From: Onchocerca volvulus
Taxonomy: Eukaryota > Nematoda > Chromadorea > Rhabditida > Onchocercidae
Assembly: GCA_000499405.2 (NCBI GenBank)
Contig: HG738137.1
Location: 26,781,928-26,845,927, forward strand
Reading direction: 5' to 3'
Length of the DNA stretch: 64,000 nt
The stretch's first letter is position 1, and each line of letters begins with the position of its first letter. Below are positions 1 to 14,100 of this stretch, one piece after another. A program made the translations under genes and the position numbers. Under the pieces are notes generated by a model that saw nothing but the letters and a program-made list of their open reading frames with translations, did not search any database and was not told the DNA's origin.

Positions 1-36
1 TTGCATAAGAACCATAGTAACTGAAAAGCAACTTAC

Positions 37-3000
37 TCGATGGAAGAAATGGCATTTGGTAGCTCGAAAATGAAGTAGAATAACTTGAGTAAGGTTTTCC
101 ATATTCAAATGAGTGGCTAATGAAACAAGTTCCCAGATATCTACGTCTTCCCCGATCGATGTTAGGCCACCGTACAAAAATGATATAAAATAATGAACTG
201 CAGTTCGAGAATACCTTAATTCTTGAACTTCATTAATCTTAACAAAGTAATATTCTGCTTGCATTAAATTATTTGTGAGCAATTTATAAAACCATTTGAT
301 AGCCACTTTTAAATATTTCTATTTGATCGTCCTTTTATTTATTCATTTATCAGTCATGATTAAATGTATCTTTTATTGTCATTTGATAGTTAATAACTAT
401 CAATTAATAAATTCATTCATTCATTTAAATAATACTCGTCTACCATTTTTTTTTTACTGTCATCTCCATATTTCCATCAAAACACAAATGCTATTTCAAA
501 GTGCATTCCCAATTTCGGCTCTGTCATTCATTTCTCTTAACAGATGGATTCAACAAATTAATTGACAACTTACCCTTTCAATTCAATGAATTCACATTGT
601 CGTTTCACCAAATGATCTTTGAAATATGGACATGTGGCTGATAAAATACATCTAAATTATTGATATGATCATAAAAAGATCAATTTTAATATTTGGACAA
701 AAACAGAATAAATTCGTTTAAGATGTCTCAAAAATACCTTAAAAAGGATCTTTCAGAAAAGATTTCTTCGGAAAAATTAGAAATATGTAAGAAAATAAAT
801 TTCTTAGTAGTTGATAGTTATGAAGTTGTCATCAAGATGTCAAGAAAAAATCGACAAACCGATGTGCAAACAGCTCTCCATTATCAGTTTTGATAACAAC
901 ATCTGTATCGATATTATTGAGGTACATATTTAAGAGGTCCGCTGCTAATTTGCATGAAGGAGTTTTATCACCAGTACACATTGACACTAAAATATTTTTT
1001 AATTAATACAGTACTTTTATTAATTTCAATGATATAAATTTGAAAATTAATGATCAATAGATGATTGAAGTAGCACTTCCTTTTGTTACATTATTGATCA
1101 TAATAAATCGAAATATGGCAATTAAATTCGGTTCATCCAAGTTTATTTACAATTAGTTTGTTTATTCCTGAATTTATGTGACAAAAAAATTTCCAAATAG
1201 ATCAAATCAATAGTTGTTATACCCTCATGATTAGGTGTTAGATCAATGGATGTCAATGAATTTAATGATGTCATCGATAATCTTTTGGCCATTATTGCAC
1301 GACCACGAATACTTTCTGGTCCTGGAGCACTCTGCCACATTACAGGATCGGCATCATCTGAAAGTTTCAGCAGGAAATAGGCCCAATAATCGGATTTAAT
1401 TTCTAAACTTCTATCTGGAAATCAGTTTACTTTCATAAATGCGGAAAAAGCAGTGCTGGAAAGAAATAGATTTTAAGAACTGAACTGAAATAAGCGAATA
1501 ACCTTCTAAGCCAACAAACATCTGAAATATATGCTTCTTTTGAACAGATTCCGCCAAAGTATCATCATTAGTAGGTGTAGTGTTGTCACTTGTTTCAGCA
1601 AATTTATTTACGCAAATGAATGAAGCTGAAATACTGATGCTTTCTTAAAATTAAAATTACGAACGAAATCGTGCGAAATAAAGCAACAAAATATAAATAA
1701 GCATGCAATGCGGGAAAAATAAATTATTAGGAATTTTTAAAAAATTCAAAATTCCAAAATAATTTCCAAACAGTTTTATGATGATTTGAGAGGAATTTTT
1801 AAAAATAACAGAGAGAAAATAACATACGACTAGGTACGTTTTCTTTCAATTGCCGTTCACTGGAATCTTCTCGGATGGATGTGGAACAACTTCCACGTAA
1901 TTCCGACGACGATACCGAGGCAAACATCGATGATTCCATGACAGCTAATTCTTGAAATGATGTCATTTTCAGCAATCGGCCAGCATTTTCCGTTGCCGTA
2001 TTTACTTAAATTTTGCTTTACTTTATGATGTAGAAATATTTTGAAAAGAATATTCATCAGAAATTATACCAAACTAATGAACGGCTACTGTACAAATTAA
2101 ATGTTTGTAATATGAAGTTGTCAAAAAACAATTCAGGAGAAGAGATGTTATGTAATGAACAATTAAATATTTCAAGTATCATTCTTCCATTCGACAAGTT
2201 TTGAAGTAAAATACCTCTTGTGAAAGGAAATAAAAGTGAAATTTAAATGATAAAGCTATAGGATAAATCTAACAGAAATGTTATTATTGAAGATTATGCT
2301 TTAATGATTTATTCTGAACTTGAAAAGTCAACTTTTTAAACCAATGAAATACTGATTTCTTTTTTTTTTTTTTTTTTGCAATTTTTGAAATATAATTCAA
2401 AAAATCTTTTCATTGCAATAAGTTTTTTGGATGAGAAAAAATATTTTAGTTTACAAGTTTCAGTTATATTCTTCTTTGGGACATAGAATGTTTGGCTTGG
2501 AAGTAGCAGTATATATTCAATTTTGAAAAGTTTATTATTCGAAAGATATCAGATCATTCATTCAGCTCATTCACCGAATAATTTAATAATGGTTTCCCGA
2601 TCGATTAGTCTAGAATGATGAAATTTTTCGAGTTGCAAGAAGAAATAGGAAATATTTTGTTGTAAATGATCCTTTTCGTAATGAGAAATTCAAAATTCGA
2701 CAAATTTAATGATTTTTATAACACAACTAAAATAAATTTCAGAAATTCAATTTAAAAACTTCTTATAAACAGGATTAAATATACGGTCAATAATTCATTT
2801 AATTGTAAAACAGCAAACATTTTATAGAACAAGATTGTTTTTTTTTTTTTTAATAGAATCTCACTTCATCTCTTTCAAGTGCAATGATTTTGATAAATGA
2901 TTAATAAAATTTTAGCAAATGAAAACTTTTGCAATAAACAATGTATTTTCTTAGAAGACAATATCAACTGAGCATTAATTTACATTTAAGATGTGATGAA

Positions 3001-5585
3001 TAAATTAGGCTCATTCTGGGCTCATTGCCAATCCTTTAATAATTAAGGCTTCAAGTCCCTACCAATACGTAATTTGTTTCAAATTTCATTTGCTTTCATT
3101 TCATGGCACAAACAGCTTTTCGTATTTCTAACAACATCTACTCATTGTCTTTCTTTTTCAGCTCATCGTAGAACAGCTTCAAATGTCTCTAAGCCTAGGC
3201 TCTGTTCCCAGATTATTATCTAGACACAGAGCCTGGGCTTCCCTATTGATCCAATTTTTCCACTGTATATTATTTACATGTAAGTTAATATTTTTTTTCT
3301 GACTAAGCTTACGTATTACATTTTTTTAAGTATTTAAGTTAAAGTTTTCCGAACTTTCAGTAATAATATTGCCCATTTGAATCAAAATAATGCTGTAATT
3401 TTTTTAACTGGCATCAAATCTAGTGATGATTTCTCTGAATAGTTAATCAAGAAATAATATTTGTGCATAAATCTAATAATTAATGATAAGCCCAAAGTTA
3501 TGCTTATTGGGCGAAAACAATTTTATATAATAAAGCAAAAGCGAGAAAATAAAAACTATAGAAAGTTTCACATGCAAATACTGGAAATTTAATCTAAAAA
3601 TTGCCCTTTTTTTTTTTCTTTTACATATATGATAAAATGCTTGAAAAATTATTCAAGCATATTTATACGTATCAATTTTAAATTACATCTGATGTATCTC
3701 GCATAAAAAATCATAAAATTATGTCAAATAGCTATATTCGAACCCGTATGAACTAAGTCATGCTGAATGGATACAACTTCGGAAGATCCCAATGAATTGT
3801 CCCATGTCGCATTACTAGTTTTCAATGTTTCCATTTCGCCATCATCAACCTGTGTCAAATCTTCCTCAAATTCGGTTGACACAGCCATATTGCAAGTATG
3901 ATGCAAGTTTTCACTGTCTATAACCAATCTACCCATTCAAGTTTATGCCTTATAAGTTTAAGATAACAAAACATAGTTTGTCATCTTGAAATGCTAAGCA
4001 AATCAGCATATTGTCACTTATCAAGCTGATAAAGCAAGCAAAAAATAGTGAAAATTTAGTGAAAGCAAAAATTAATTACCCCTAATTTACAAAGGCTTGA
4101 AAATCATAGCTTTTTTTTTTCTTAAAAATAATTATTACACTGACCGTTATTTTTCTCTTCATCAAGCACGTTCTGATTAAGAATACCATTTCCAGGTAGT
4201 TGCGACGCTTCATCCTCCGTATATACAGATCTGTAGATAATTTTCATTATTAATTATTGTACTTTCAGAGTCCATGAATAAAAATAGCGAAATTGTTTAA
4301 AAAAAGAAAAGTCTATTATGTTTTTTAAATCTTTTATTCTTCCACATCTTCTTAAAATAATAGGCAAAACCTCAGGAATCTTTTGAGTCAAACATTAGCC
4401 TCAATCAAAATGATAATAAACATTGACTCATTTTACAATATAAAATTTAGAATTGTCAATAATAAAAGTATTACCTTAAAAATTAAATAATTATTAATTG
4501 CTAATTAATTGCACATTAAAAAAAAAAAACCTTATGAAAAATTTAAGACCAGCAGAATCGATATCACCTACTGCAACTTCAAGTATTCGAGGAGTTGCTT
4601 CACGGGATGAAGCTTTTAAGGTTGGCTCAACATGCGTTTTGAAAAAGCCTGGAGCTCGTTGTCGCAGAATGCATTGATGTGCAGGAAATTTGCTTCCATC
4701 TGCTGCAACCAACAATACATCTGCATGCTCTACATTGCCGATCTATAATTGTTGATCGAAACTTAAAAAGAAATTAAATTAAAAAGAAAAAAAAAATGAA
4801 ACTAATATCGTTTATATTTCGGAATTATTTTTTGAAAATTTTTCAAATGAATTGGAATTGATAAGTATTACAGAGCTTGAAATTAGCATGATTAACTCGA
4901 TGATTGATTTTAGTATCAGCTATTTTCTCAGCGCTTCCCAGAATCATAAAAAACATCCAAGGATTAGATGAAACAAGTCACCTTAATGACAAATTTGGGA
5001 TTGTACCGATGAAGGACCCAAGTGGTATGGAAAGGAATCATATTTGATTGATATAAATTTCACCTGTCCTTTAATTCAAATAGCAGCATCAAAAGATACA
5101 GCTGAACAAATTATTAAAAGCAAACGATCGCAAATCCTCTCACTTTCATTTCAATGGAACAGAAAAAATTTGGGCTTTAGTTTTGAAAACGTAATAGAAT
5201 TGAAATTAAATTAAACAAAAAAAAAATCCGTCAATCTTTATCAGCCCATACTTAGTATTATTATGATAGACAATTGATTCTTTTAGGGAAATCAATTCAA
5301 ATAGAGCCATTACTATGTTTTCGTCTCTACGAGCGACAATGGAAAGAATAACCCAGTAATCAATTTACTTGAATATTCTCTAATAATCGCTTATAACATA
5401 AATAAAGAATCACTGTTGCGACTGTAAAATTGCGACTATAAAATTTGGCGCTTTTGGCAGTTTCGAAATATAATTTGATAACTTACCAATGTAGCCATAT
5501 TTTCTCGTAATTGTTTAGCGAATTTAAATTGAATAAGCTGACGTTGTGCGTTGTATTCGTTCCATAGTGCTGCTGTACAGCGCAT
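37..5585 (-). CDS. Two-BTB-domain protein, BTBD8-like (3' end outside the window)
   Basis: Ten exons on the minus strand join in phase: 5585-5487, 4742-4531, 4230-4145, 3917-3744, 1950-1828, 1625-1503, 1414-1223, 986-860, 651-574 and 214-37. They encode 464 residues, and the gene continues past the left edge after a GTAAGT donor. The first BTB fold begins near residue 38 ([20 protein letters not shown]). The second begins near residue 365 ([20 protein letters not shown]) and runs to YGG and a helical tail ending CHFFHR. The order of two BTB folds separated by an acidic, Ser-rich linker, and the tail after the second fold, match what I recall of vertebrate BTBD8. BTB folds usually mediate dimerisation or adaptor binding, and the exact role here is unknown. 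The start was chosen because a TTCAG acceptor lies just upstream of that ATG. A 1.8-kb intron separates exons 4 and 5. Exon structure is firm; orthology is moderate. Confidence 0.82.
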
Positions 5586-5595
5586 CTGTCGTTTA

Positions 5596-5602
5596 CTGAA
5601 CA
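5596..5602 (-). promoter_or_regulatory. Candidate spliced-leader acceptor of the BTB gene
   Basis: A TGTTCAG on the minus strand ends about 10 nt before the chosen start codon at 5585. No upstream coding exon joins to it, so it could be a trans-splice site. This is inference from position and motif only. Confidence 0.4.
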
Positions 5603-7818
5603 GATGTTGTCACCCAATTATAGATTCTTCTGTTGAAAAGAACGGAATATTAATTAATGAGAAGATGTATCGGACAATTACTGAATTACTGCAATTATTG
5701 TTAATCAAAATTATTTCTGATAAATGAATGTACGATGAGTGCTATTCATTTGGCATCAATGATGATGTTAAATGATGAACGAGAGGACAGAATCGCGAAC
5801 TATGGTCCATTTCTATGGAAATATCATATCTATTATTATGTCTGGCTGAAAATTTCTAATATAAATAATCATCAATCACCGACAACATCTCAAAGGTCCA
5901 TTTTAAAGACAAACATTCGAAAAATATATTTAAGTGAAAGGCAGAATGAGCTCAGCTTCGAAGATAATTTGAAATCAAATATGAAACAAAAGATGATTAT
6001 CAGCGATGATTCAGAAAAGGAAAAGTTAAGATTTAATTTTGTCATCAATTGGAAATCTCTCTTATTTTATCGCTCGCATAAAATCTCTTCCCATTATATT
6101 TACAAACAAAATGCTCTCTCCATTGTATATCATAAATTTTACAAAAAAGAAGCCATACATATTTTTTTTTCCGAAAATTTTTACATTCTTCATCGCATTT
6201 GAAATATTTAATGAAAGAAAGTAGAAAGTATGGATGAGATGAGCATTGAAGGATAGCGACAAGGTATGTAAATAATGAAGTTGGAAGAATCAATCTGATA
6301 AAATTTTAAAGATAGGATGATAAAGTGATTCGTTGTGATAATACAATCATGAAATAATCAATTGAAATAATTGCTTTAATGAAAAATTAAAGTTAGGAAG
6401 ATGAAATTTCAGGTAGAAATGATCTGAAATGTTCATAAAAGTATCACATAACAAGGAGATAGGAAGAGAGAAATAGATAGGAATTGAGAAGGGAAAAGAA
6501 TTCTAACAATCCATATATTATTGTTCATTATCAGAATTTTCAGATGAATAATTTTCTATTATAGAATAGAAAATTTACGCGGATGGTACTATCAAAATAG
6601 ATCGATGAAGAGTTGCTAAGTAATATCACGCTATCCAATGACCTAAATTTTTGTGGAAGCCAAAAATGATGGCAGACAAAAGTTTCATCGTATTCAATGA
6701 TTTTATCGAATTATTCTGAATATGATCATTAACGAAGCAAATATTTTAAACAAAATTCACATTAAGAAATAATTTTTAAAACGTGCTTTTTAATTTATCG
6801 AACAAAATTGACGAATATTCTAAAATATCTTGGAATTAGATTGATCAATGCCTTCTATCTATTACCTAGCAACAACATGAATCAACAAATCTAATAATTC
6901 CTTTTATCGTATTCATTTAAATATTACGCATTTTAGTATTAACTAATAGTCGTAAACAACACATTTTTTTTTTTTTTGGCCGATTTTTAATGTTTGATGC
7001 ACTTTAAGAAAAGATTTTCAAAATTGATGGAAAAAGCAATGATTGGTTCTTTTTTCTTTTTTTTTTTTTCAGTCAAAAACAGTAAATAAAGCTTGAGAAT
7101 TAAAAAAGAACATAGATGATGATGATGATCAATCAAAACTTGAAATTGAAACTTAGTAGAGAAAATACGGTCGAATTAGTTATTGATGGCCTTCAAATGA
7201 GGAAATCATTTTCAAGCGTCGAATAATCTGTAAAATATCGCATTAAAGCAAATATGGCATGATACAGTCTTTGAAATTTGTTTTGGCGATGAATGGATGA
7301 AACGACAAACATCATAAATTAATGATACTTGTCAAGATAATTGTTATGATTATGATCCCGATATTGTATTGTAATTATGAGAACAAAATGACATTGCAAG
7401 AATAAAAATTCTATTTAAAAAATTTTTAAATTACGATCATCTCTTTAAAAAAAAAATTAAATTTATCAAATTTTCGGAATAAAAAATGCAATTTAGAAAT
7501 AATATTTTCTGTATAATAATAAGGTTCTCATTCAAAATTATAACATTTTCAAATTTATAATTCATTTAATCTAAAAAAGATTTTTCACTCTTATTTTAAA
7601 ACTTCATTTTAAAATCATTTTCATAAAGATATGGAAAAGATTTCATATGTTGTTGAAATGAAAAAATTCATAGCATTATAAGCAAATGATTTATTTTGAA
7701 AAAAAAAAAAGTCTTTTAATTAATTAATATAGTGCTAAAATATATTATATTATTATCGAAATATGATTAGATTGTACTATTAATATAGAAATTTGTGCTG
7801 ATTTGACAATAAAATGAA
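5603..7818. other. Gene-free A+T-rich stretch
   Basis: No exon with recognisable homology was found. A 155-codon open frame at 5735-6202 has no recognisable domain and is biased to Lys, Ile, Tyr and Asn, as chance frames in A+T-rich DNA are. The stretch also holds poly(T) runs near 6963 and 7055 and a small inverted repeat at 6551-6574. It lies upstream of the BTB gene and may contain its promoter. Confidence 0.5.
6551..6574. repeat. 10-bp inverted repeat
   Basis: ATTTTCTATT and its exact reverse complement AATAGAAAAT are separated by a 4-nt loop. It is short and A+T-rich, so it may be chance. Confidence 0.6.
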
Positions 7819-7927
7819 AATTGTTTAATTTAGAAAAATTCTTTTTACTAAAAAATCGTTGATTATTTCTTGAAAAGAATAATCAAAGATTTATGAGTAA
7901 AAAGAATTCTTTCCAAATTTAACAATT
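7819..7927. repeat. Long imperfect hairpin (about 50-bp arms)
   Basis: The left arm, from 7819 to about 7870, is nearly the reverse complement of the right arm, about 7877-7927. The outer AATTGTT and the central AATTCTTTTTACT match exactly, with roughly six or seven mismatches over 50 positions and a short loop around 7870-7876. Such a structure could be a MITE, a fold-back element or a hairpin RNA precursor. No flanking target-site duplication was evident. Confidence 0.8.
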
Positions 7928-7935
7928 AACTCTCA

Positions 7936-7982
7936 GAAAGAGAGAGAGAGAGGGAGAGACAGAGAAAAAAAGAGAAAGAAAA
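7936..7982. repeat. GA-rich simple repeat
   Basis: An imperfect (GA)n tract grades into A-rich purine sequence. It directly follows the hairpin at 7819-7927. Confidence 0.85.
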
Positions 7983-10900
7983 GGATAAACTAAGTGAGAG
8001 TGACAAATATAAATAATAATAATATCAAAGCTAAGCAAAAGTATCTGTTTCTATGAAGTGCTTTTAACCAAAGCAGTTTGAGGTTGGTAATGATCTGCAA
8101 AGTGAAATATGAATGATGAGGAGGAAAAGGGAATGAGAAAATAGCTCACATCTTTCCATGAAATCAATGTTTGGCCAAGCTAGGCTTCTTTTTGCAGCTT
8201 GGCTTGAAAGGATGGAAGGATGAATGTGATGTGTGGAAAATTGGTTTCAAGCCGTTTCAGCATGCACATTGCATGACCTATGAGCTTTCATTTGCAAAGT
8301 TGTCATCAACAGGGATGATAAGTGATGATATGTGACAGATGGACAAAAAGTTGTTAAAGGAAAAAAGAAATCACGAGTTTTACGTCATAGCGATGAAAGA
8401 AACAGATGAAAATCAAAATATCAATTATGTTTTTCGCAAAAAAAAAAAAAAAAAAAAGAAAAGAAAGAAAAACTGAAATCCATAGCTTCCAATTTTTCTT
8501 GGCAAATCGGATTAATCAAAAAAATTGAATCGAACTTTTGTTAATTTTAGCTGCTTTCTGCAGTTTATTAAGTAAAAAATGTGATATTTTGGAATGACAT
8601 TCCTCGACAAAATGAAATGTCAATCAATTTCTAAGTGTTGTTCTTGGAAGTAAGCAACATCTGGAAATATTGTTATCTTTTGTGCCATGAATTGATTATT
8701 TTTTGGGATGACATATTCGACCATTTTCAAAAATGTTCTATTCCTGAAACAGAGTTAAAAAATTCTTTTTCTCAAAAAGAAAAAAAAAAAATCATTCCTT
8801 TATTGTTTGTTGATTATTTGATCATCTTGGATGCTATGATTTGTCAATTCAATTTAATTTTTCAGCAATTTATTTCTATCATAAACAACAGGAATGTATG
8901 AATGATGATTAGATAGTACTAAACATTATAAATAATACAAAAATGCAGAAATCCTAGAAACTTAGATGTATTGAAGAGATAATAAAAAATTTAACTACTG
9001 CTCTTTATAAAAATTATCAAAATCGTATTTTATCTAATTGATGAATTCTTTTTTTTTTTTTTTTCTTTTGATAGATTCCATCCATAATCTTCCTGGTATA
9101 GAATTCGCTACACAAAAATTTAACTCTTAAAAGAAAATTGAAAAATTTTCTTCCCTCTCTTTTCTTCAAAACCATTAAAATAAGCAACCAATTTTTTTCA
9201 CATTTAAACATCGAAAAACTTAATTGGTCAATATAATGTCGCCAAATTAAAATTGACATATTATGTTGAAACTTTGCTGATGTCATAAAATTAATTGCAT
9301 CTATATAAAACTTATACAACAATATCAGAAAAAACATTGAGAATAAGCACAAAAAAAAACGACAATTCATCATCCAATTTTAAATTTCTTGAATTTTGCT
9401 AGTGAGACAACGAAACACGAGCATAAAAATTCTAATCTCATAATCCCAAGAGAAAAAAATGCCTATTTTTTCCCCAAACCCACAATATACTAAAATTAGC
9501 AATTCTTTCGCTGTCCCTAAATTGCGTTAAAAAAATTTCGGACGCCTTTTACGAAAGAAATACATCATTGCATTGATGATTGAATTTGAATGTGTGGAAC
9601 CAGATGAGAGATAATGTCATGAAAAAAAACTATTGCAAGTTCAACTTCACACATCATTGCTTTCACAAATTCCGACAAAAAATTTGTAACGGTATAGAAA
9701 TGAAATGAGTTGAACAAACGCATAAATCAGGAGAATTTAGGCAAATTGTACTGATCGATAATTGCCCAATATGAATGTATAATCTTGTAGTTCTTACATT
9801 ATTAGGATTAACTTTTTTTATGAACATTATCATCATATCAAACATTTTTATATAATATTTAGTGAAATCGGAAAGCATGTCTGGCTCTTTTATAAGCCTG
9901 AAAAGCATGCAAATGAAGCTTAAAATATTAGTACGAAATATTGGAATTTTAACGTTAGCATCAAAATCATCAAATCCGGTACTTCATACTAATACAATGG
10001 AAACTGCATAAAACTCGGCCATTTTTCCCTTTTCCGCAATTGTATAACTATTTTTTAGTCATGGAGCATGCATTATTTCAATTTAATTATAAAACCAAAA
10101 TTTTGAAAACAAATGTAGATAAAAAGAGGATTTCATTTAAGGCAAATAAGAAAAAATTTGCCGAAAGATTTATATGTTACATGCAAAGGAAATGATGGAT
10201 AAGCGTCAAGAACTTGATTCATAGACGAATTGTTCAAACAACTGACTTTTTTTCTTTTAAGAAATTCAAGCTTTATGTTATTTCATTTCCATTTTACAGA
10301 ATGAAGACGATTTTTTTGGAAAACTCAGAGGTATAATATTTTTACCAGATTAAAAAGCAAATCTCTCTTCATGAAATATACTAATACAACCGAAACTGCA
10401 TAGACGGTCATTACAAAATGTGTTATGATATTATAAAGTGTTAATACATCAGACAAACAAAAGAGGCTAACGAATAAGTAGCATTAATATTTTTTTCTCA
10501 TCAACAAAAAATCTTTCTGAATTAACACATAATGTCATCGAGCTTTGCGTGTTTATATCTGGGATAGAAGTAAAGAAATGCCAATGCTACTGGAATTTGT
10601 AATATGATAAAATATCAGTATCATCGAACAAATTCAATGCAATCCAAATTTGTACCTTCTATTGTAAAGCTGGAACTGATGCAAACATAAAAAAATACGC
10701 GTCAAAACAATAAAAATTTTACGAAGAACTTCATAAAAATAAGTAGGATGTGATACATTTTTTATCAGCACAATTTAGTCAATTTCATTACAGTACCCGA
10801 AGAAGCTTTTGAAGTAGAAATCGCAATAAAAGAAATTTAAGAAATCTGACAATAAAAAACTCAATATATAAATTGTACTTGGTAATGTGATTGGTGTGAA

Positions 10901-11137
10901 CCAACAAAATAATAGCAATAAAGATCTGTCTGATGATCCATATGTATTTGTATAAGAACTATTTTGGAATGTAATTCATCAAAAGAAGAAATCTGTACTT
11001 CAAAATACACGCAAAATTGTTCCTAAAAATGAACAAAATGACACAAAAGCATAACGTTAGTTCAAAGTTTAGAAATAATCCAACTAATAGAAACAAAATT
11101 TGAAACAATAGCTTACCGTAGAAAGAATAACCAAAGG
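7983..11137. other. Gene-free A+T-rich stretch between the BTB and ATP-citrate lyase genes
   Basis: No exon with recognisable homology was seen on either strand. Open frames here, such as 9017-9373 minus and 8635-8901 plus, are Phe/Lys/Ile-rich and run through homopolymer tracts. The part near 11137 is the probable 3' untranslated region and terminator of the ATP-citrate lyase gene. Confidence 0.5.
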
Positions 11138-14100
11138 TCAAGCGTTTAAATCATTACTAAATTCTCTTTTTGGTAAAATATATGTGATATCGTCCCATGG
11201 ATGTCGATATAACCCTTGCTTGAGTCTTTTCTGATCCAAGTAATGCCCTAAATAAATTAATTTACACATCTTGAGTTCATAATTCAGTACTACTCAATAA
11301 TAAGACCCAACAAATGCTTGAAAGGATCCGGCTCTGTCTAACATGTCATCGCACTGACAATAAAAAATAAAGGACCCAGCACTGTATACATGAAAGATTC
11401 CAATATTCTCATGGGAGAAAATGTACCAATAAATCCGACACTTCGTCCCAAAACAAAAAGCCCATTTATGGCCCCGATTTCGATGATTTCCTGTGCTTCT
11501 TCTGGCGTAAACATTCCGGAACAGCGAAGTAAGTCTACGAAAATCACACCAATCGCTCCATCAACGTTCAATATCAAATTTGCTTTCTAAACACATCAAA
11601 AATTATATTATTTCCAACTTTAATGATGAGATTAACAAATTAATATTTTCATATACACCTTCGATGTAGTAATTTTTTCCACTTTCAACGCATATTCTAA
11701 CAAAGGAGCTTCTTGCTTGAACTTTTCCCGATCCAAAACAAAACTTTTCAATATTTCGACACGTTTGTCCGGATTATTGATCTGAAAATTTATATATGAG
11801 TGATTAATGAAATGCAACACTATTCTTAATTACTAAACACATCTAAACTTATATTAAGAAAGAGCTAACCGACTTGACACGATGTCCAATTCCCATGATA
11901 TGTTCACCAATAAGCCGTTGTTTATTGACAAATTGCATAGGACTCAGTCCCTTATCAAATGCCTCACTGAACTGTCGTGCTGCACCATCTAATGCACCCC
12001 CAAATCGATCACCCTATCGCAACTTATTTATTAATATTTGGTTCCTGGATTCATTTAATTTAACTGCGTTATCTTTTGCATATACAAAGCGATCCAAATT
12101 AATTTGTAATATATCACTAATAATTAACATAGCTGTACTTCGGATAAATTCACATCTCAACAAAAAATTGAAATTAGACTTTTACAGCATATTTTCACCT
12201 AAAATTGTAATGAAATTAACCTTAATATGACAAAAAATACTTACAATTGTTAATAAACCAGAAACCAAAGACGATATTAAATCCTTCCCTGCTCGAGCAC
12301 ATACAATCGTGTTGTGAGCACCACTTACGGCAGGTCCATGGTCAGCAGTTATCATCAAACACATTTCAATAAATTTATTTGCGTAATCTGGGAGTTGTTT
12401 CTGTAAGAGTTATGATAATCGAAAAATGAAAACTTCTACAGAACACAAAATGATCTGCAGAATTTTTCGAAGAAAAAAAAAATACTTGCAAACACAAAAT
12501 AATGTCAATAATAGTCTTATTTGTTATTAAAAAAAAAAAAAAAAATACAAACACCGCATTTTCCTAAACAATTTTCACGATTTATAAAAAAAAATGGCAT
12601 ACCTGAAACCAAAGTAAGCTAAGCACACCACCAATGCCAATATCTTGTTCAAGCACACGTGATATCGGTATACCTGCATAAAGGAGTTCATCACCACGTT
12701 CGTCACATATCGACGTCATGAATGATGACGATTTCCGTATCAAACCTAATTCCTACAAAGTATATTCCATATAAAATGTAGCAGAAATATCAGGAAAATA
12801 AAAAGCAGCAATTAAGCTTACCTTTGCCCAAGTATAATCCATGGGTAGAGTAGGAGGTGGCTGTTCTTCTCGTAGTACAATTATTTCTTTTTCCAAAAGT
12901 TCTTTGTAAATCTACAACATTAAAAAGATGATATGGAAAAAAAAAAAAAGGAAAGAAGGAAATCCCTTATAATCCCTCATTAGGGATTAAAACAGAATTA
13001 CTAACCTTGGCAATTTCATCACCTAAATCATCAAAGGAACGAGGAACGTGAGCTCCAGCTTCTTTCAGTGCTAAATTTTTAGCAGCAGCAGTTTCAGCTT
13101 TTGCGTTAGCAGATGCACCAGCATGACCAAATTGAATCTGAATATATACAGCTCGGGAAACCATAGCGAATGAAACAATGAAGTGAGCGAAAATGACAGA
13201 TCCAATTAATAATAACTAATAGCGAAATCTATGATTACCCAAAAAGTAACTATTTATTTATGAATTTCTCTTTTTTGGACATATTAGAAGCTAACGAACG
13301 TTGAACTAGCGTATAAATTTTTAGCTCCACCTCAGAGATATCGCGAGATATTTTTAATTCATGTCAAAGGCCTGGAATAAACTGCTCTTTATTTATTTCA
13401 AGAAACCTCAAATGTGACGTAATCTGCACAAGTTCCAATGCACCAAGCAACTAGAGGTTTCGTAAGACGTTTTTCCTTCAGTGCTTCAACAACTCTGTAC
13501 TCCTCGTCACCACCCAGTTCACCAAGCATAACCATTATTTTCACTCTTCAACAAAAGATTTATAATATTTTTTCAAGTATTCAAAAGAATCTATTTTTAT
13601 AAATTTCTAAAAATTAATCTATATTCAATAATAACCTGTCATCCATTTCATATCTAAGAAGATGATCAACAAATGTGCTTCCTGGGTATCTGTCACCTCC
13701 AATAGCAATTCCTTCATAAACTCCATCTGCATTTTGCGAAATGATGTTGTTGAGCTCATTCGACATTCCACCAGAACGTGATACGTATGCAACACTATGA
13801 ATATTAATTTTCAGTTGACAGATCTGACATTAATGAATGTTTTAAAAAATTAAACAAATTACCTTCCTGGTCTGTACAGTTTCAACGACATTATATTGTC
13901 CATCATACCACCAGTATTACCGATTTTGAAACAACCAGGTTTAATGCCACCTACTGTGGCTGGTCCAATTAATATAACATCTTTCTCATTTGTCAACTAA
14001 AATGCATGTCAAATTAAAATCATCATCTTTCAATATGACCAAACCTGAAGAAATGCTGAAGAAATGAAACTATGAATTCAATCAATTTACTTTAATCAAC

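Noticed and set aside
1358..1363. TTTCAG inside a BTB-gene exon as an acceptor
   Set aside because: An upstream acceptor at about 1415 keeps phase with the previous exon and adds the segment [17 protein letters not shown], so the inner site is exonic sequence.
3735..3750. GGTTCGAATA on the minus strand, similar to a tRNA B box
   Set aside because: There is no A box, acceptor stem or anticodon arm around it, and it lies at the end of a coding exon. No tRNA gene was found in the window.
5735..6202. 155-codon open frame on the plus strand
   Set aside because: No recognisable domain or signal, composition typical of chance A+T-rich frames, and overlapping frames open on both strands in the same place.
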